Positions 10,866-21,399 are shown, counted from the first letter of the stretch. The stretch is DNA of 64,000 nucleotides from Elymus sibiricus (GCA_039707655.1 CM077668.1:65737086-65801085), one strand, 5' to 3'. Notes: generated by a model from the sequence alone, not told the origin. Numbers and translations are program-made.

Positions 10866-13717
10866 TTACACTTGGTCAAGGCCATCTATTATGGTCTCCA
10901 GAGCACAATCTTCTTGGGACAACCGAGCTGCGGGCATCACTTGGTCATATACCAAATGTAGGGGCACTTCCTGCCCATCCGGCCCTACCGGCCCAACACT
11001 AGCCAAATGCTCCGGTTCAAGCTTGGTGAAGCGGGTCTTAATCATCGCCCAAGCTTCCCGTGCTCCCTCTCGACAAGATGATATTTTCCATAGCTCAAAG
11101 CAGCGCCGAGCTCCTTTAAATCGATTAGCATGTTTGGTCATCCCTTCCGGAGCCACCTCGCCAGGCCACAATGCCTTGAACATGCTCTTCATAGCTTTTC
11201 GGGCCCGCTCATGCACGGCGGATAGCTCCTTCAGCAGGTCCCGTCCGAAAGAGCTGGCCTCCTCTTCGGGGCGCCCGATCAGAAGAACTTAAAAGAGACA
11301 CGGCATTGTTACAATTGCTGTCTAACACACACAGTCTATGTATTGAAAAACTAGGTTGCACTCACCAAACATGCCAGATTTCATTCTCTGGTTCTTCTCC
11401 TAGGATAGAGCCAGCTGAGCTTTCAAGCCCTTAATTTCTTGGGCCTGTTGTTGATTTTCCGCCTTGAGCTTATCCCTTTCCTCATGACTTCGGGCCAGCA
11501 CGCGGTAGCCATCCTCTTGCTGTGACTCCGCATACCTTTGAGGCTCTCTGGCCGCGTCCAGATCCTTCTGCAGTTGATTTATTGACTCGGCTGCTATGGG
11601 CCAATCTTTCATTAGAAAAGATGTCCCATATAATTCTTTATGACACACATTTAAGTCTGTCACTTACCGTGTGCCTCTCTGGTCCATTTCTTGACCTCAT
11701 TCAGCTCGGCCTCCACAGATTTCAACTGTGTTTGTGTCAGCCCGAGGTCCTCGGCCAGCTTTTTGTTCTGCTCCCGAATAGTCTGCACCATAGTTTTACA
11801 TTATAACATCAGACCCTTAACTCGGCCGTCCTGCCCAAATTAAGGCTCGGGGGCTACTGGGTTAGGCAATCGGTTATCAAAACCAATGGCATACCTGCAA
11901 ACTAGTAGACATAAGCTTAACTACCCTCTCGAGTCCCGTTCGGGCAGCTCCGAGGTACGCGTCTACCGAACTAAGAGTGTTAAACTCTTGATCGAAAAAC
12001 GCAGAATGCCGTAGCGATGCCTTGTGCTGCCGGTGATTCATCACACTTTCGACCTCGGAGTTGGTGACCGAGACGCCCCCTAAATCCTCCGGATGTTGGT
12101 CCTTGGCAGGGAGCCCGGAAGTAGCACCGGCCATGGCAGGGGACCTCGGTCTTGGGTCACCCCCCGGCACCTCTTCGATATCCTTGGACGAAGGTGGTTC
12201 TACATATCGCCTGCAGGCCGCAGCAGAAGAAAATTGCTGACATCCTCAGTGGTTGTCAATGACACTGAAAGTACAACGGATACGTTACCTCTTCGGGGGG
12301 GGGGGGGGGGCGCGGATGACGTAACTCCCATTGGCACCGCATGTTTGGACACCCTGCGGCCACTTGCCGCTAGGGCCACCGGTGCCGCTCTCACAGATGT
12401 CCGGCGTGTCGTACGGCGGCCCTTGGGAGTAGAAGTCAGTATACTCGGAGCCGCAGGAGCTGAGCGTCTTTTTCGGGAAGAAGCCCGTTGGTTACTTACA
12501 GCGGAAGAAGGGAGTGCCCCGGGTTGATCGGCCAACAGGGCCACTTTAGAACCGTCGAGACCCTCCTAGTAGAAGACTCCCTCCTCGAAGTCGATCGACA
12601 TTTCGGGATCGTCGTGAAACCCAGGGTCATCGTCGCGAGAATGACTCTCCGGTTGGGGAGTAGGGCAACTCACCGTCTCAATCCAGCGCCTCCAGCTCTG
12701 TTCGGATAAATTAAAAATCCGATTAAGGAAAATTGGTGTACCATCTGAGCTTTAAAGTGTAGATGGACTCACCGCTTCGATGGGTTTATAGCTCGAGAAG
12801 CCATCCTTGGGCCTTAGTCGAGCAAACTCTTGCCCTTCCCCCTTGAAGAGATCAGCCAGTATGGCTGCCATTGCCGCCTGGTCAGTGGGTCCTTTCCGTG
12901 TGTATCGGGTCGAGTCATTCGCCCCGTTGTAACACCATAGGGGGTGCCCCCTTTGCTGAAGAGGTTGTACGCACCAAGCGATGGCTGCTGCCATCACGTC
13001 GATGATGGTAAACCCGTTGTGAGCTAGCCACCTCACTTGAGCGGCTAGGCGCGTTACCTCGACACTTTCTTCTTGAGAAGAGCCCTTCGGGCGCCAGTTG
13101 AACCGCTTCTTCGGAGAAGCGAGTGAGAGTTCGGGCAACCCCCTCCGAGCTGGATCGAATAGGGGGACGTCTTCAATATAAAACCACTCCGAGGTCCACT
13201 CCTCGACATCCTTCTTGGGAGTCCCTATAGGATATCCCGTTCCGGCAATGCACCATACCTCGGTTCCGCCGACCTCATAAATTGTCCCTTCTCAGGTGTG
13301 AGGGACAAGGCAGAAATATTTCCTCCATAACTCGAAATGAGCCTCACAGCCCAGAAACATCTCACAAAGGGCAACGTAGCCCGAAATGTGCAGAATCGAT
13401 CCTGGGGTAAGGTGGTGGAGCTGGATCCCATAAAATTCTAGTAGACCCCTTAGGAAGGGATGAATAGGGAAGCCTAAGCCTCGTAAGAGGAAAGACACGA
13501 AGCATACCCTTTCCTCCCCGTGAGGGGCGGGGAAGTTCTCCGCGAAAACCTCCCCGTTCGTAGAAGTCAACCCGGGGCGGGTGGACGCGAGATCTGAAGC
13601 GGGCAGATATCCCTGCGTCTTGAGGCTACTCAGTCAGATGCGGGAGACTGAGTAGCTCGCCCAGTTACCTTGAAGGGGGCCGTCAGGACGTGAGGAGGGG
13701 CCTGGAGCGCTCGCCAT
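10866..13717 (-). pseudogene. antisense spliced gene of the Gypsy element, PF04195-like (putative gypsy-type transposon protein)
   Basis: From ATG at 13717 the minus strand carries a frame with characteristic segments FLRGLLEFYGIQLHHL, HISGYVALCEMFLG, then RFNWRPKGSSQEESVEV and PLQQRGHPLWCYNG, ending at a GTGAGT donor after KPIEA (about 12774). This matches my memory of the Transposase_28 / putative gypsy type transposon domain (PF04195), found antisense in the 3' half of many grass Gypsy elements. Two in-frame TGA codons interrupt exon 1 (one at about 13634-13636, one at 13292-13294). Downstream exon-like pieces lie at 12709-12200, 12170-11877, 11663-11400 (coiled-coil, Glu/Gln/Lys-rich) and 11290-10866 (ending GLDQV). 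Exon borders beyond the first are unresolved. The function is unknown. Confidence 0.65.
12296..12311 (+). repeat. poly-G tract
   Basis: An uninterrupted run of about 16-17 G lies inside the antisense gene (a poly-C/proline run in its frame). It is probably slippage-prone, and length may be an assembly uncertainty. Confidence 0.8.
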
Positions 13718-14086
13718 TGTTTGATGGCTATGGCCTCTCGGTGATGTGGGGAGGGATGGCAGGGGGTGGGGTGCGTTAACCTTCACGCCCTTGGCCTGTT
13801 AAATAGGCGTTTTCCCCCCAAGAGAGGCATTTCTGTAAAAAAAAACTATTGGGCCATTTACATTACCCTGGCGCGTAGAAATCGAGGGGCGTCATTAATT
13901 CTGAATAAAGGAAACGGTGCGGTGGGCCCCGCAATGCCTCGCCAATCGAAGGATTGTGGGTAGCCGAACTATTGCCAAGCCGAACACAGGTAATGGAAGG
14001 AACTCGCCCCTCAAGCCGAAGACCTTCGAAGCATGGAGCTGACGAAGACTGTCGACCTCGGCATTGGAGGCTAGTTCGGGGGCTAC

Positions 14087-14579
14087 TGAGGGTGTCCCGG
14101 ATTAAGGGGTCCTCGGGCTACCGGCCTATCTCTCATGGGCCGGACTGATGGGCCGCTCTTAACTCATTGAAGGAAGGCTGGACTACAGGCAACCACGGGC
14201 TCTAGAAGGAAACCTCCGAAGACTTGGCGTCTCCTCCAAGAAAAGTTAGCGTGACCGGCATGGCTATCTCCTGATAGCTACCGACCATATGTAACCCTAG
14301 GTACCCCTGGTGTTTATATAAACCAGAGGGTTTAGACCGTAGAGAGGAGAACCATTATCATCATACCCACCTAGGGTTTAGTCCATCCGATCTCGAGGTA
14401 GATCAACTCTGTAATAGTCATGCAAACACATCAATACAATCAAGCTGGACGTAGGGTTTTACCTCTTCGAGAGGGCCAGAACCTGGGTAATCGCTGTCTC
14501 TACGTTCCTCGTTATCCATTGACTCCAAGATCCACAGTTCGGACCCCCTACCCGAGATCTGCCGGTTTTGGTATCGACA
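14087..14579 (+). repeat. 3' LTR of the Gypsy element
   Basis: 493 bp, about 96% identical to the 5' LTR with one single-base indel. It is preceded by the polypurine-type GGAGGCTAGTTCGGGGGCTAC. It ends GGTATCGACA and is followed by TSD GTGGG. Confidence 0.95.
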
Positions 14580-14584
14580 GTGGG

Positions 14585-14755
14585 GACTGCCCAAGATGAT
14601 ACAAGGTAATTATTTTAGCCATTGGCTTTTCATTTCTGTGAAGTTTACATGGTTCTCACACTCTTTGTCTTCAACGGGGGATTCTGTACAGGCTACATTA
14701 CTTGCCACCAAGTAGAATGGTTGGGTGGTGTTTCACCCCGGATAGCTGTTTGTAG
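14585..14755 (+). pseudogene. exon-like sequence, right part, split by Gypsy insertion
   Basis: This continues the frame of 4388-4502: codons to ACAAG at 14605, donor GTAATT, an 86-bp putative intron ending TTCTGTACAG at 14691, then an exon reading LHYLPPSRMVGWCFTPDSCL and stop TAG at 14753-14755. Phase is preserved across the intron. Together with the left part it forms the C-terminus of an unrecognised protein. Confidence 0.35.
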
Positions 14756-14759
14756 TCGA

Positions 14760-15545
14760 TAGGAAGAACCCTGGGCAACCATCGCCATCACCCCTGATTG
14801 ACTTGGTTACGCCTGCTGATAGCCCCGGTGCTTGCTGGTCGCTGACTCGGCGTTGCCTGAGGCGGGATGGTTTGATGCTTCCGGCGGTGGTTGGGGTTTG
14901 TGCTGTTCAAAGCCTGCTCCTTTGATGTTTCCGGGGCTGCCTGGATGCAGGGCAGCGGCCCTGGCGGTGGGAGGTGTGTTGATCTTGGGCAGATTGCGCG
15001 GCTCGGGTGCGGGCGGGCAGACATGGCCGCTCGGGCGGCATGGTTGCGGAGGGTTGGCGGAGCTGGGATGCGTCGGAGGGATCGGTGCACCGGGGTACAT
15101 CACCTGCCTAGTCCCTGTACTGGCTGACGGTGGCGGTGTCCGTGGACGTCGTTTCCTCCTTGCAGGCTCCGTCGTGGTGCTCCCACTCCCTTCGGGTTAC
15201 TCCGGGTGAAAACTTGATCTGCGTGATCAGACGGTGGCGGCTATGGTCGTGCCCTTCATGAAGGCACCGTTTTGGAGTCCTCGCTCCGCCGTTGGCCTCT
15301 CACCTCTCCTAGGTATCGCTCTTGGTGATCTCCGTCGGCTCAAGGCGGTGCTCCTTTGCTTATCCTTTGTGTGCTTTGTAGTCGTTGGAGTGGTGTGTTG
15401 GTGCCCGGCACCCTTGTATCTCGCCCTGGGTGTGTGTTGTGTGTGGTGTTGGTTGGTGTGTGTTTGTATCGTTCTCTCGGATGTACTGCGATGTTGCTTT
15501 ATATATAAAGCGGGGGGAAACCCTTTTTCGTCAGCTAACGAACAA
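14760..15545 (+). repeat. GC-rich LINE-like non-coding repeat, plus orientation
   Basis: A G/T- and C/G-rich stretch with the phrase order GGTGAAAACTTGATCTG, GATCAGACGGTGGCGG, TTCATGAAGGCACCGTTTTGG and a 3' end TTGCTTTATATATAAAGCGG followed by AAACCCTTTTTCG. The same phrases appear in reverse at 33029-33400 (for example CGGCGCCTTCAGGAAGG, CCTTCATGAAGG). Long frames on both strands here are by-products of composition. I take it as a non-LTR or unclassified Triticeae repeat; its coding partner is absent. Confidence 0.55.
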
Positions 15546-16075
15546 GAACCAAGGCTGTGCATTTTTTAGGGCCTACAAAGCTTCCTACTAACAACCACCC
15601 ACTGAGGCCTTTTGCAAGCATCGACACCGCAAAAAATGTTTCCAACGTAGGACATGCTAAACAATTAAATTTCGGGTCAAATCAGGTTCTTGCGCCAGTC
15701 CTATGCCATTGTAATTTCGGAAGAACAACATTCTACATGAAATTTCTATTGTGACTTTACATATTGCCATATCTAAACGGAAAAATTTAGCTACAAGCAG
15801 AGCCTGAGTTTAGATAATCTTTGCATCTTAGGATATGTGTATATGTTGAATAATGGATGCTTAGATTGCTTGATTTTTGAACTAAGGTTTTAAAACTTGT
15901 GGTACCTCAGCTTACGTTTGTAATGCATCAGCTTAAGGTTATATTAGGTTGTGTTTGACGTGGCTACCCTGGGTTTTTTATTTTCTAAAGGCTGGTTGTC
16001 TTATTGGACCTACTAATGTAAGCTGCTCATATATGCCCTACAGTACACACATAATACTTGGTTTTAATCAGCTTC

Positions 16076-16104
16076 TTGCGCCATGGGCGCAACGTGTCAT
16101 CTAG
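16076..16104 (+). mobile_element. Helitron 3' terminus
   Basis: Perfect 7-bp stem TTGCGCC (16076-16082), loop ATG, GGCGCAA (16086-16092), 8 bases, CTAG (16101-16104), then T. The body would lie upstream and may include the exon-like sequence at 4388/14585, with the Gypsy and LINE-like repeat nested inside. The 5' end was not found. Confidence 0.6.
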
Positions 16105-16241
16105 TAATAGAACAAAAGCAACGTCATAGAAGCAGGAGATTAATTGGGTAATTTCTCAACAATCTTACCAATCTTGCAACCAAAATCTCACACGCACACA
16201 CTTTCCGTAGACATTAAGACAACTCATCAATTATCCTCCTC

Positions 16242-16463
16242 TTAATAGTCGTTGTCGTTGTCCTGCCGCTCCAGCCTCTCGTGGTAACACGGGGCGTCAG
16301 GGCACTCCATCTCATGCTTTTCCTTCCGGTAGTAGGCCATCTTCATGTTCCCTATGTGCTTACAGGGAACGGAGACGCTGCCAACGATGCGCTCCATCAA
16401 GTAGAAGCACTTTGTGGAACCGCGGTCGCTCTCTGAGAACTTGTCATGGCAAGGCGAGCACAT
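16242..16463 (-). pseudogene. SINA-like E3 ligase fragment with internal deletion
   Basis: On the minus strand the 73-codon frame reads the end of a RING (MCSPCHDKF), then the SIAH-type zinc-finger start (ERIVGSVSVPCKHIGNMKM, YYRKEKHEMECPDAPCY) and passes directly into a short polar/acidic tail ending NDNDY. In an intact family member the zinc finger continues (CFCP..CSF..., H..H) with a TRAF-like domain before the acidic tail, so about 150 residues are missing. The RING first half is absent too. It is related to the copies at 23136-29520 and 36961-37314. Confidence 0.7.
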
Positions 16464-16976
16464 GATTTTTCCCTTAGAACACTAAATTATATCCGGAAAT
16501 GGCTTTGCTTAACTTGCTGATTCGATAGCTGATGTGTGGTATAACCTCCTACCAAATTAGTAAAAATTACGTACCTCAAAAAAAGGAATAACCAGTGTTT
16601 GCAGTAGGCCATGTCACTTCCCGCAGATTACATGGTGATTTGAGTATTTCCCTTCCGTGCCAGTAGGCAATAGCAGCAACATCAGTTCGCACCAAGCACA
16701 TACGGCAAGCGCACACAGATGCCAACAAGCAACCAAGCACATACGGCAAGCACACACACAGCAAGAATCAATTACCTCACTCTTGCCAGGGCGGCGGAGA
16801 AGATGTCACTCGAGGCGTCTGCGTGGCGAGTTGACAGTGCGGCGCCGAGGAGCCAGTCCAGGCGACGGCGGCTGCGACGAGACACGCGGCGGTAGTGTGC
16901 TCGTCGCCCTCGATCCAATCGTGAAGTCGAACAGAGAGCGAGAGAGAAGTTACGGTTAGGCGTATACGTGGGCCTC
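16463..16976 (-). other. possible leader/first intron of the SINA-like pseudogene
   Basis: There is no coding domain. It contains a short direct duplication (ACCAAGCACATACGGCAAGC near 16689 and 16732) and, read on the minus strand, a GC-rich stretch ending GAGTGAGGTAATT that could be a leader exon with donor. Weak. Confidence 0.25.
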
Positions 16977-17340
16977 TTTTTTTTTTTGCATGATAATACG
17001 TGTCCCATTCATATCATAAAGAACAAAGTACAAGTCATGTAAGGACCGATATGACAAAACTGAAAAGAGAGCAGAACATCTCTGACCCTTGACACCAACC
17101 AGGGGCGTACCCACGTTCAGCTTCCCGGGTGCACAGGACACCGGGTGCAAAATTGTTTCCTTGGTAATTTTGTGTATAGTATAGTGTGTGACACCCTGTT
17201 TTTAGATGTAAAGTATGTGTGATTTTACACTGGGACACCGGGTCATTTTCTCTCTGGGTCCGCCCCTGACACCAACGCCCGTCACCTTGCCTCCGGAAGA
17301 AGAGACGGCCATGTCTCTCCTTGCAGCTACAGCGCTGTGC
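16977..17340 (-). mobile_element. LINE 3' tail fragment (poly-A on minus strand)
   Basis: The plus strand begins with about 13 T, i.e. a poly-A tail on the minus strand, preceded there by CTTTATGATATGAATGGGAC, typical of 3' ends of non-LTR elements. It is 5'-truncated. The continuity CCTTGACACCAAC/GCCCGTCACC is interrupted by the hAT MITE at 17100-17268. Confidence 0.5.
17100..17268. mobile_element. hAT-type MITE, 169 bp
   Basis: Terminal inverted repeats CAGGGGCGTACCCA and TGGGTCCGCCCCTG flank a 169-bp AT-rich core, with a perfect 8-bp target duplication ACACCAAC (17092-17099, 17269-17276). The 8-bp TSD and the CAGGGGCGGACCCA-type end are characteristic of hAT MITEs. No coding capacity. It is nested in the LINE tail. 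Confidence 0.85.
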
Positions 17341-17347
17341 TAGCTCA

Positions 17348-17500
17348 TGAGAGTGATTTTTCTTTTTTTTTTCCAGCAAAAAAAAAAAAAGTGGCGACGA
17401 AATATCCCACGCCTACAGAAACTTGCTGAGAGTGATTTTTCATTTTTTCCCCGAAAAAAAAAGCCGGTGGTGCTAACGACGAAATATCCCACGCCTACAG
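17348..17500 (+). repeat. ~79-bp tandem duplication with homopolymers
   Basis: TGAGAGTGATTTTTC...GACGAAATATCCCACGCC and CTACAGAAAC occur twice, starting near 17348 and 17427. The copies differ mainly in T and A homopolymer lengths. The second copy overlaps the inverted-repeat element that starts at 17424. Confidence 0.7.
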
Positions 17501-17911
17501 AAACAATCTACACAAAAACGACTTACGAGGAATACATTTGCAATCATATCTTAACAAACACCTCACCTAGTAACTTTTAATCCTGTAGGAATTTGTCTGT
17601 AGGTGTAGCGTCCCTCCAGCCCAAATAAAAAAAGTACAGTAATATTTACGGAACATATCACGCGCGACATACAGCGTGACTTAGCTGCAAACCGTTCGAT
17701 CGTTATGCTAGCATGCACAAATGTGTCAGGATCAGGATCGGTCAACAGCGTGTGGCGCGGACGCCACATCAAGCTATAGCAACGTCCTAATATTTCTGGG
17801 CAAGCATGTATTCGCTGTAACATGTAGCTAGACACCAGAAAAAAACATAGCACCGAATTTCAAAGTAAACAAACGGTGGATAGATGCATGATAGAAAAAT
17901 CACTCTCAGCA
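17424..17911. mobile_element. inverted-repeat element, ~488 bp
   Basis: TGCTGAGAGTGATTTTTC at 17424-17441 is the exact reverse complement of GAAAAATCACTCTCAGCA at 17894-17911 (18/18). The interior has no coding frame. I could not find a flanking target duplication, so whether this is a transposon or a chance rearrangement of the neighbouring duplication is open. Confidence 0.4.
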
Positions 17912-18335
17912 CTGACAAACTAGTCTTGTAGTAGTAGTATGTAGTAAGAGTGCGGATTTATGACGTCCGAGCACCAGGCATGCCGCTATCTCGGTCGTCT
18001 GTTTGGGCCTAGGGATCTGGAATCTGTCAGTGAGTAGCAGGCCTACTCACACAAATACGTTCCGGGATACGCCTAGACGAGCTCCATCGTATTCTGTGCG
18101 GCCCATGCCCCGCAGCTGTTCGTCTGCGTACGTAGACTCGGTGGCCTGTACCCACAACACTGGCCCATGGCTTTTCCTTCGAAACAGCATACGAGAGAGA
18201 ATCTGCCGCCCCCTTACCTTCAGGCGATATTTTCTGAACTGCGTGGAAGCAGCCAGAGCCACGGAACAGCCCTACATCTCCATCCCTCTCCTCTCTCCCA
18301 TACGCACACGGCGGCGTCGATGCTACTCCGGCGAG

Positions 18336-18655
18336 ATGTCTATTGTCGGCTGCAACGGGTATGTCCATTCCCGTCCACCCTTTTCTCCCATAGGCCTTTT
18401 GGTCACCGTCGCCGATTTGGAAACTTTTTTTACTCAGATGGCTAGATTTGATTCGTACAGGATGTTTGGCGGGCCGGTGGCGTGGAGTGGTTCCGTCCTA
18501 TGCAGTGGTCAGGCCGGTGGAGTCGCAGGCTTACCTCGCAAAGGCGGAAATATGCCGCGAGGGAGATCCAGCCAGCACCGGACAAAGCGAGGGATTTCCC
18601 GTGGATTCGGCGGGGTCCAAGTGTGCTCTGAAACTACCAGCGGCTGGGCTAGGAG
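18336..18655 (+). other. gene-like exon pair, unknown
   Basis: ATG at 18336 (MSIVGCNG), a GGTATGTCC donor at 18358/18359, acceptor ATTCGTACAG at 18460, and a second donor AGGAG|GTATG at 18655. Phase is kept and the joined frame stays open, rich in Gly, Arg and Ser. Upstream 18000-18335 has leader-like composition. A 230-codon frame that reads through the region unspliced (18003-18695) is less convincing. No family recognised. Confidence 0.25.
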
Positions 18656-18844
18656 GTATGTACTAATTTTCCTCTTAGATGTATTATTTTTGTGACTGGA
18701 CATAGCAAAATGGACCGGATATTCTTCGATCCCGTTGCATCGTCTATTGATTTAGGGGGAGAACACAGGATTGACCTGTTAAGTTTGTTTTAGTATGCAC
18801 CGGGTTGTGTTTTGGTTGGTGTAGAATAGTTTTCTTGTTCTCAT

Positions 18845-19235
18845 GGATTCTGAATCGTGATGAAATATGTGGTGATTAATTCTGGGTAATATAGATTCGG
18901 TCGGATATCCTCTTCGTTTTGCATACTGCAGTGTTAGTGTTTGTATAGAACGCTGGATTGGGCATGAACTATTTTTCTGGATTCAGACTAGCGATTATAT
19001 AGAATGCTGGATTCGGCAATGTTTACAGCCGCAGTGCACTCTGAATCATGATGAAATATGTGGTGATTAGTTTGGGGTGATGTAGATTCGGTTGAATATC
19101 CTCTTCGTTGTGCATACTGTAGTACTAGTGATTATATAGAATGCTGGATTGGGCATGAACTGTGGCTCTGGATTCAGGCTAGTGATTATATAGAGCGCTG
19201 GATTGGGAGATGTTTACCGGCCACACTGGATTCAG
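18845..19235 (+). repeat. diverged 191-bp tandem duplication
   Basis: GATGAAATATGTGGTGATTA, ATATCCTCTTCGTT.TGCATACTG and GATTATATAGAATGCTGGATT recur with a 191-bp offset (18852 versus 19043). There is substantial divergence, so it is old. A further partial copy trails to about 19230. Confidence 0.75.
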
Positions 19236-19580
19236 TACGTGTGACGGCGCAAGGCTAGTATGAAGAACTTACTAGCTTGTGTACATATCTTTGTCTACTA
19301 TAAGGAATAAAATAAGCTGGAGCTCACAATTAATGTAGTATGATCGGTCAAGAAATGACAGATTTACATAATTTATAGTTCTATTTGGGAGTTCTCAATG
19401 CAAAATTTGGCTTGGTTTCACAGAATTCTGAACCTTTGAACAAATTTTCTGTGCAAAGCTAATGCTAGACTATAACTATTAGTGTTCGTCGTTCAAGATA
19501 GAAGTAAATGACGACGAGAATTTTTTCAATACTTTGTACATGCTGGGATGGTTTGCTGTATGCGCTGCTTAAGGTGCGTA
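19236..19580. other. no gene seen
   Basis: AT-rich unique-looking sequence without sustained frames or transposon ends. Confidence 0.4.
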
Positions 19581-19834
19581 AAACATGGAACCAAACTCAG
19601 TACACTATTATGATCTGTAATTATAACTGCTCTGCTTATTATCCTGTAGTATTCAGACAGAGGTAAAACATGGAACCAAACTCAGTACACTATTATGATC
19701 TGTAATTATAACTGCTCTGCTTATTATCCTGTAGTATTCAGACAGAGGTAAAACATGGAACCAAACTCAGTACACTATTATGATCTGTAATTATAACTGC
19801 TCTGCTTATTATCCTGTAGTGTTCAGACAGAGGG
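19581..19834 (+). repeat. 85-bp tandem triplication
   Basis: The unit AAACATGGAACCAAACTCAG...ATTCAGACAGAGGTA starts at 19581, 19666 and 19751. The copies are virtually identical; the third shows a single A-to-G near its end. The near-identity indicates a very recent expansion or an assembly artefact. Confidence 0.92.
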
Positions 19835-20759
19835 GATGTGTCTAAAGCTTCGAAGAAATTACCAAAGTGCTTGAAATGCTGCGTGTTGGGCCATCGGCAG
19901 AATGCCGAACTTCCTGTAGTTCATGAACTACCACAGTAACTGTTACTATCTTTTAAGCAATTTTCCTGACTGGTTGTGTGGACATCGATCCATTGTTGTA
20001 ATAAGCACTTGCGAACTGATGAATTTTTTTTCTGCTGAAATACTGCCGTGTGATGTGTTACAGAAGAATTGCTGGTAAAATGTTTTGTAGCCGATCAACA
20101 GCAATGACAATGGATTGTTTCCTGTAAACTTGATATCCACTGCAGTCCATAGTTCTTACAACATGTGCAGTTTTCAGCTAAACATTGCATGAGCTTGTCC
20201 GTGGAAATCAACATTGATGACTAACGATTTGCGCATCTCTGATATGTTGGCTAGGCCACGGGCATTCTGCTCCCGTAACAGTATATCAAGCTTCTCTCCT
20301 GACTGGTGATTTGGATTGAGAAACACAAGTCAGTATGAATGCAATTTTTGAGTTTGAATGATCTGATCTTCGTGATTGTTATCTTACTATGCTTTGGTAC
20401 TTCATCAGTGTGTGGTTTGCGTACTCCTGCAGACCTGTTTTGGGGTAGCTTGCTCACAGCATGGGGCGCATGGCATATTTACTCGTTTTGGCAGCGGTGA
20501 TGGCCTGAGACGGTTTGGTGTCAATGTTCCTTTGAAGGGAAGCCAATCAACTTGTTGACATTCAGTTCGCTTCGTACCTGTTATGTTAGACACATAAGTA
20601 GAAAAAACCATGTGTGTGATCTTTGGTTGATTGCTCCTCTCAGTTTCGTTTAAATTTGAATTGGCACGTAATATTTGTAGTTCAAATTAGCTGTACTGAC
20701 ATACATCAGCGATAACAGAAGTATGGCAGTGCTAAAATACTGTTAACTGTCTAGACATG
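19835..20759. other. no convincing gene; intron-like AT-rich sequence
   Basis: After a CAG at about 19830 a short open stretch contains KLPKCLKCCVLGHR, reminiscent of the first part of a CCHC knuckle but lacking the last cysteine. The remainder shows no supported coding frame. Confidence 0.3.
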
Positions 20760-21129
20760 TTTTTTTTTTTGAAAGGAATGCCTCGCGGCTCTTTATTTAA
20801 ATAGTTGGAATAGTTACATCTGCAATTACAGCCGGCATGATAAACGTGGGTGGATCACCATCCCAAAAAATAACAAAATCTGAATCAAAAGCATGCCTAG
20901 CTAAATTATGAGCCACCTTATTTGCATCCATGTTAATTACATTGCAACTAATTATCGACCTGGAGCTTACCAGTCCGAGTTTGACCACGTGTGCCTCTAA
21001 CTTCTGGTAGACTTCGAGCCTAATAATGAATTTTTTTTTTGCAAGTCCGTGATTCTTTTTTACTAGTGATTTGTTGATGGCTGCGTGCATGTCCGATGTG
21101 AGGGCGTAGTAAATTCGCAGACGTGACAA
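20760..21129 (-). pseudogene. LINE 3' fragment with RNase H-like C-terminus
   Basis: The minus strand ends in a poly-A tail (T run at 20760-20770). The frame ending at 20797 contains INMDANKVAHNLARHAFDSD and PPTFIMPAVIADV, the typical C-terminus of the RVT_3 / RNase H-like domain of plant non-LTR retrotransposons (D-x2-A-H-x-LA-R). The 5' end is truncated, so only about 110 residues remain. A T-rich run near 21031 disturbs the frame upstream. Confidence 0.65.
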
Positions 21130-21192
21130 GACGGGGTAAAGTGAACAGCGCGGCGCAAAGCTGTTCCACCAGAGCGCATGCCCGCCAAAAGT

Positions 21193-21309
21193 GAGCTCGC
21201 TAATGCAAAACGTGCAATGGGCATGACCCTGCCGCTGTGGCGTGATACGTCAAAACTGAACGCGTGTTTAAAAACTGTCTGCTCTATCAAATGCTTCATT
21301 AGCGAGCTC
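21193..21309. repeat. 117-bp inverted-repeat unit
   Basis: GAGCTCGCTAATG (21193-21205) and CATTAGCGAGCTC (21297-21309) are perfect 13-bp inverted repeats. Possibly a small MITE or a foldback; no clear target duplication. Confidence 0.4.
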
Positions 21310-21376
21310 ATGTACCTAAGCTATACCGATTCACTAGCGTGCCAAACAATTAAAATGGATTCCCAGATTAGTTGTA

Positions 21377-21397
21377 CTCCCTCTGTAACGGAGGGAG
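21377..21397. mobile_element. minimal Stowaway MITE remnant
   Basis: CTCCCTCTGTAACGGAGGGAG flanked by TA on both sides: the two Stowaway (Tc1/Mariner) terminal repeats joined with essentially the whole interior deleted. The TA duplication is intact. Confidence 0.75.
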
Positions 21398-21399
21398 TA

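Larger units (their letters stand above)
4503..14579 (+). mobile_element. Gypsy LTR retrotransposon, complete, with antisense gene
   Basis: The element is 10,077 bp with LTRs at both ends and a perfect 5-bp target duplication GTGGG (4498-4502 and 14580-14584). Domain order RT, RNase H, integrase places it in Gypsy. It has a gag region of unusual sequence, a pol broken by one frameshift and two stops, and about 4 kb between pol and the 3' LTR that contains an antisense gene. The LTRs differ at about 20 positions of 492, so the insertion is not very recent. The LTR start TGAGGGTGTCCCGG recalls Triticeae Fatima-like families; that name is tentative. Confidence 0.95.

Noticed and set aside
18003..18695. 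230-codon plus-strand open frame
   Set aside because: It reads through good donor and acceptor sites, has no recognisable domain, and shows composition-driven Arg/Ser/Pro content; overlapping frames on the other strand are equally open.
19236..19256. GGCGCAAGGCTAGTA as a possible fifth Helitron 3' end
   Set aside because: CTAG|T is present, but no stem-loop lies at the right distance upstream.
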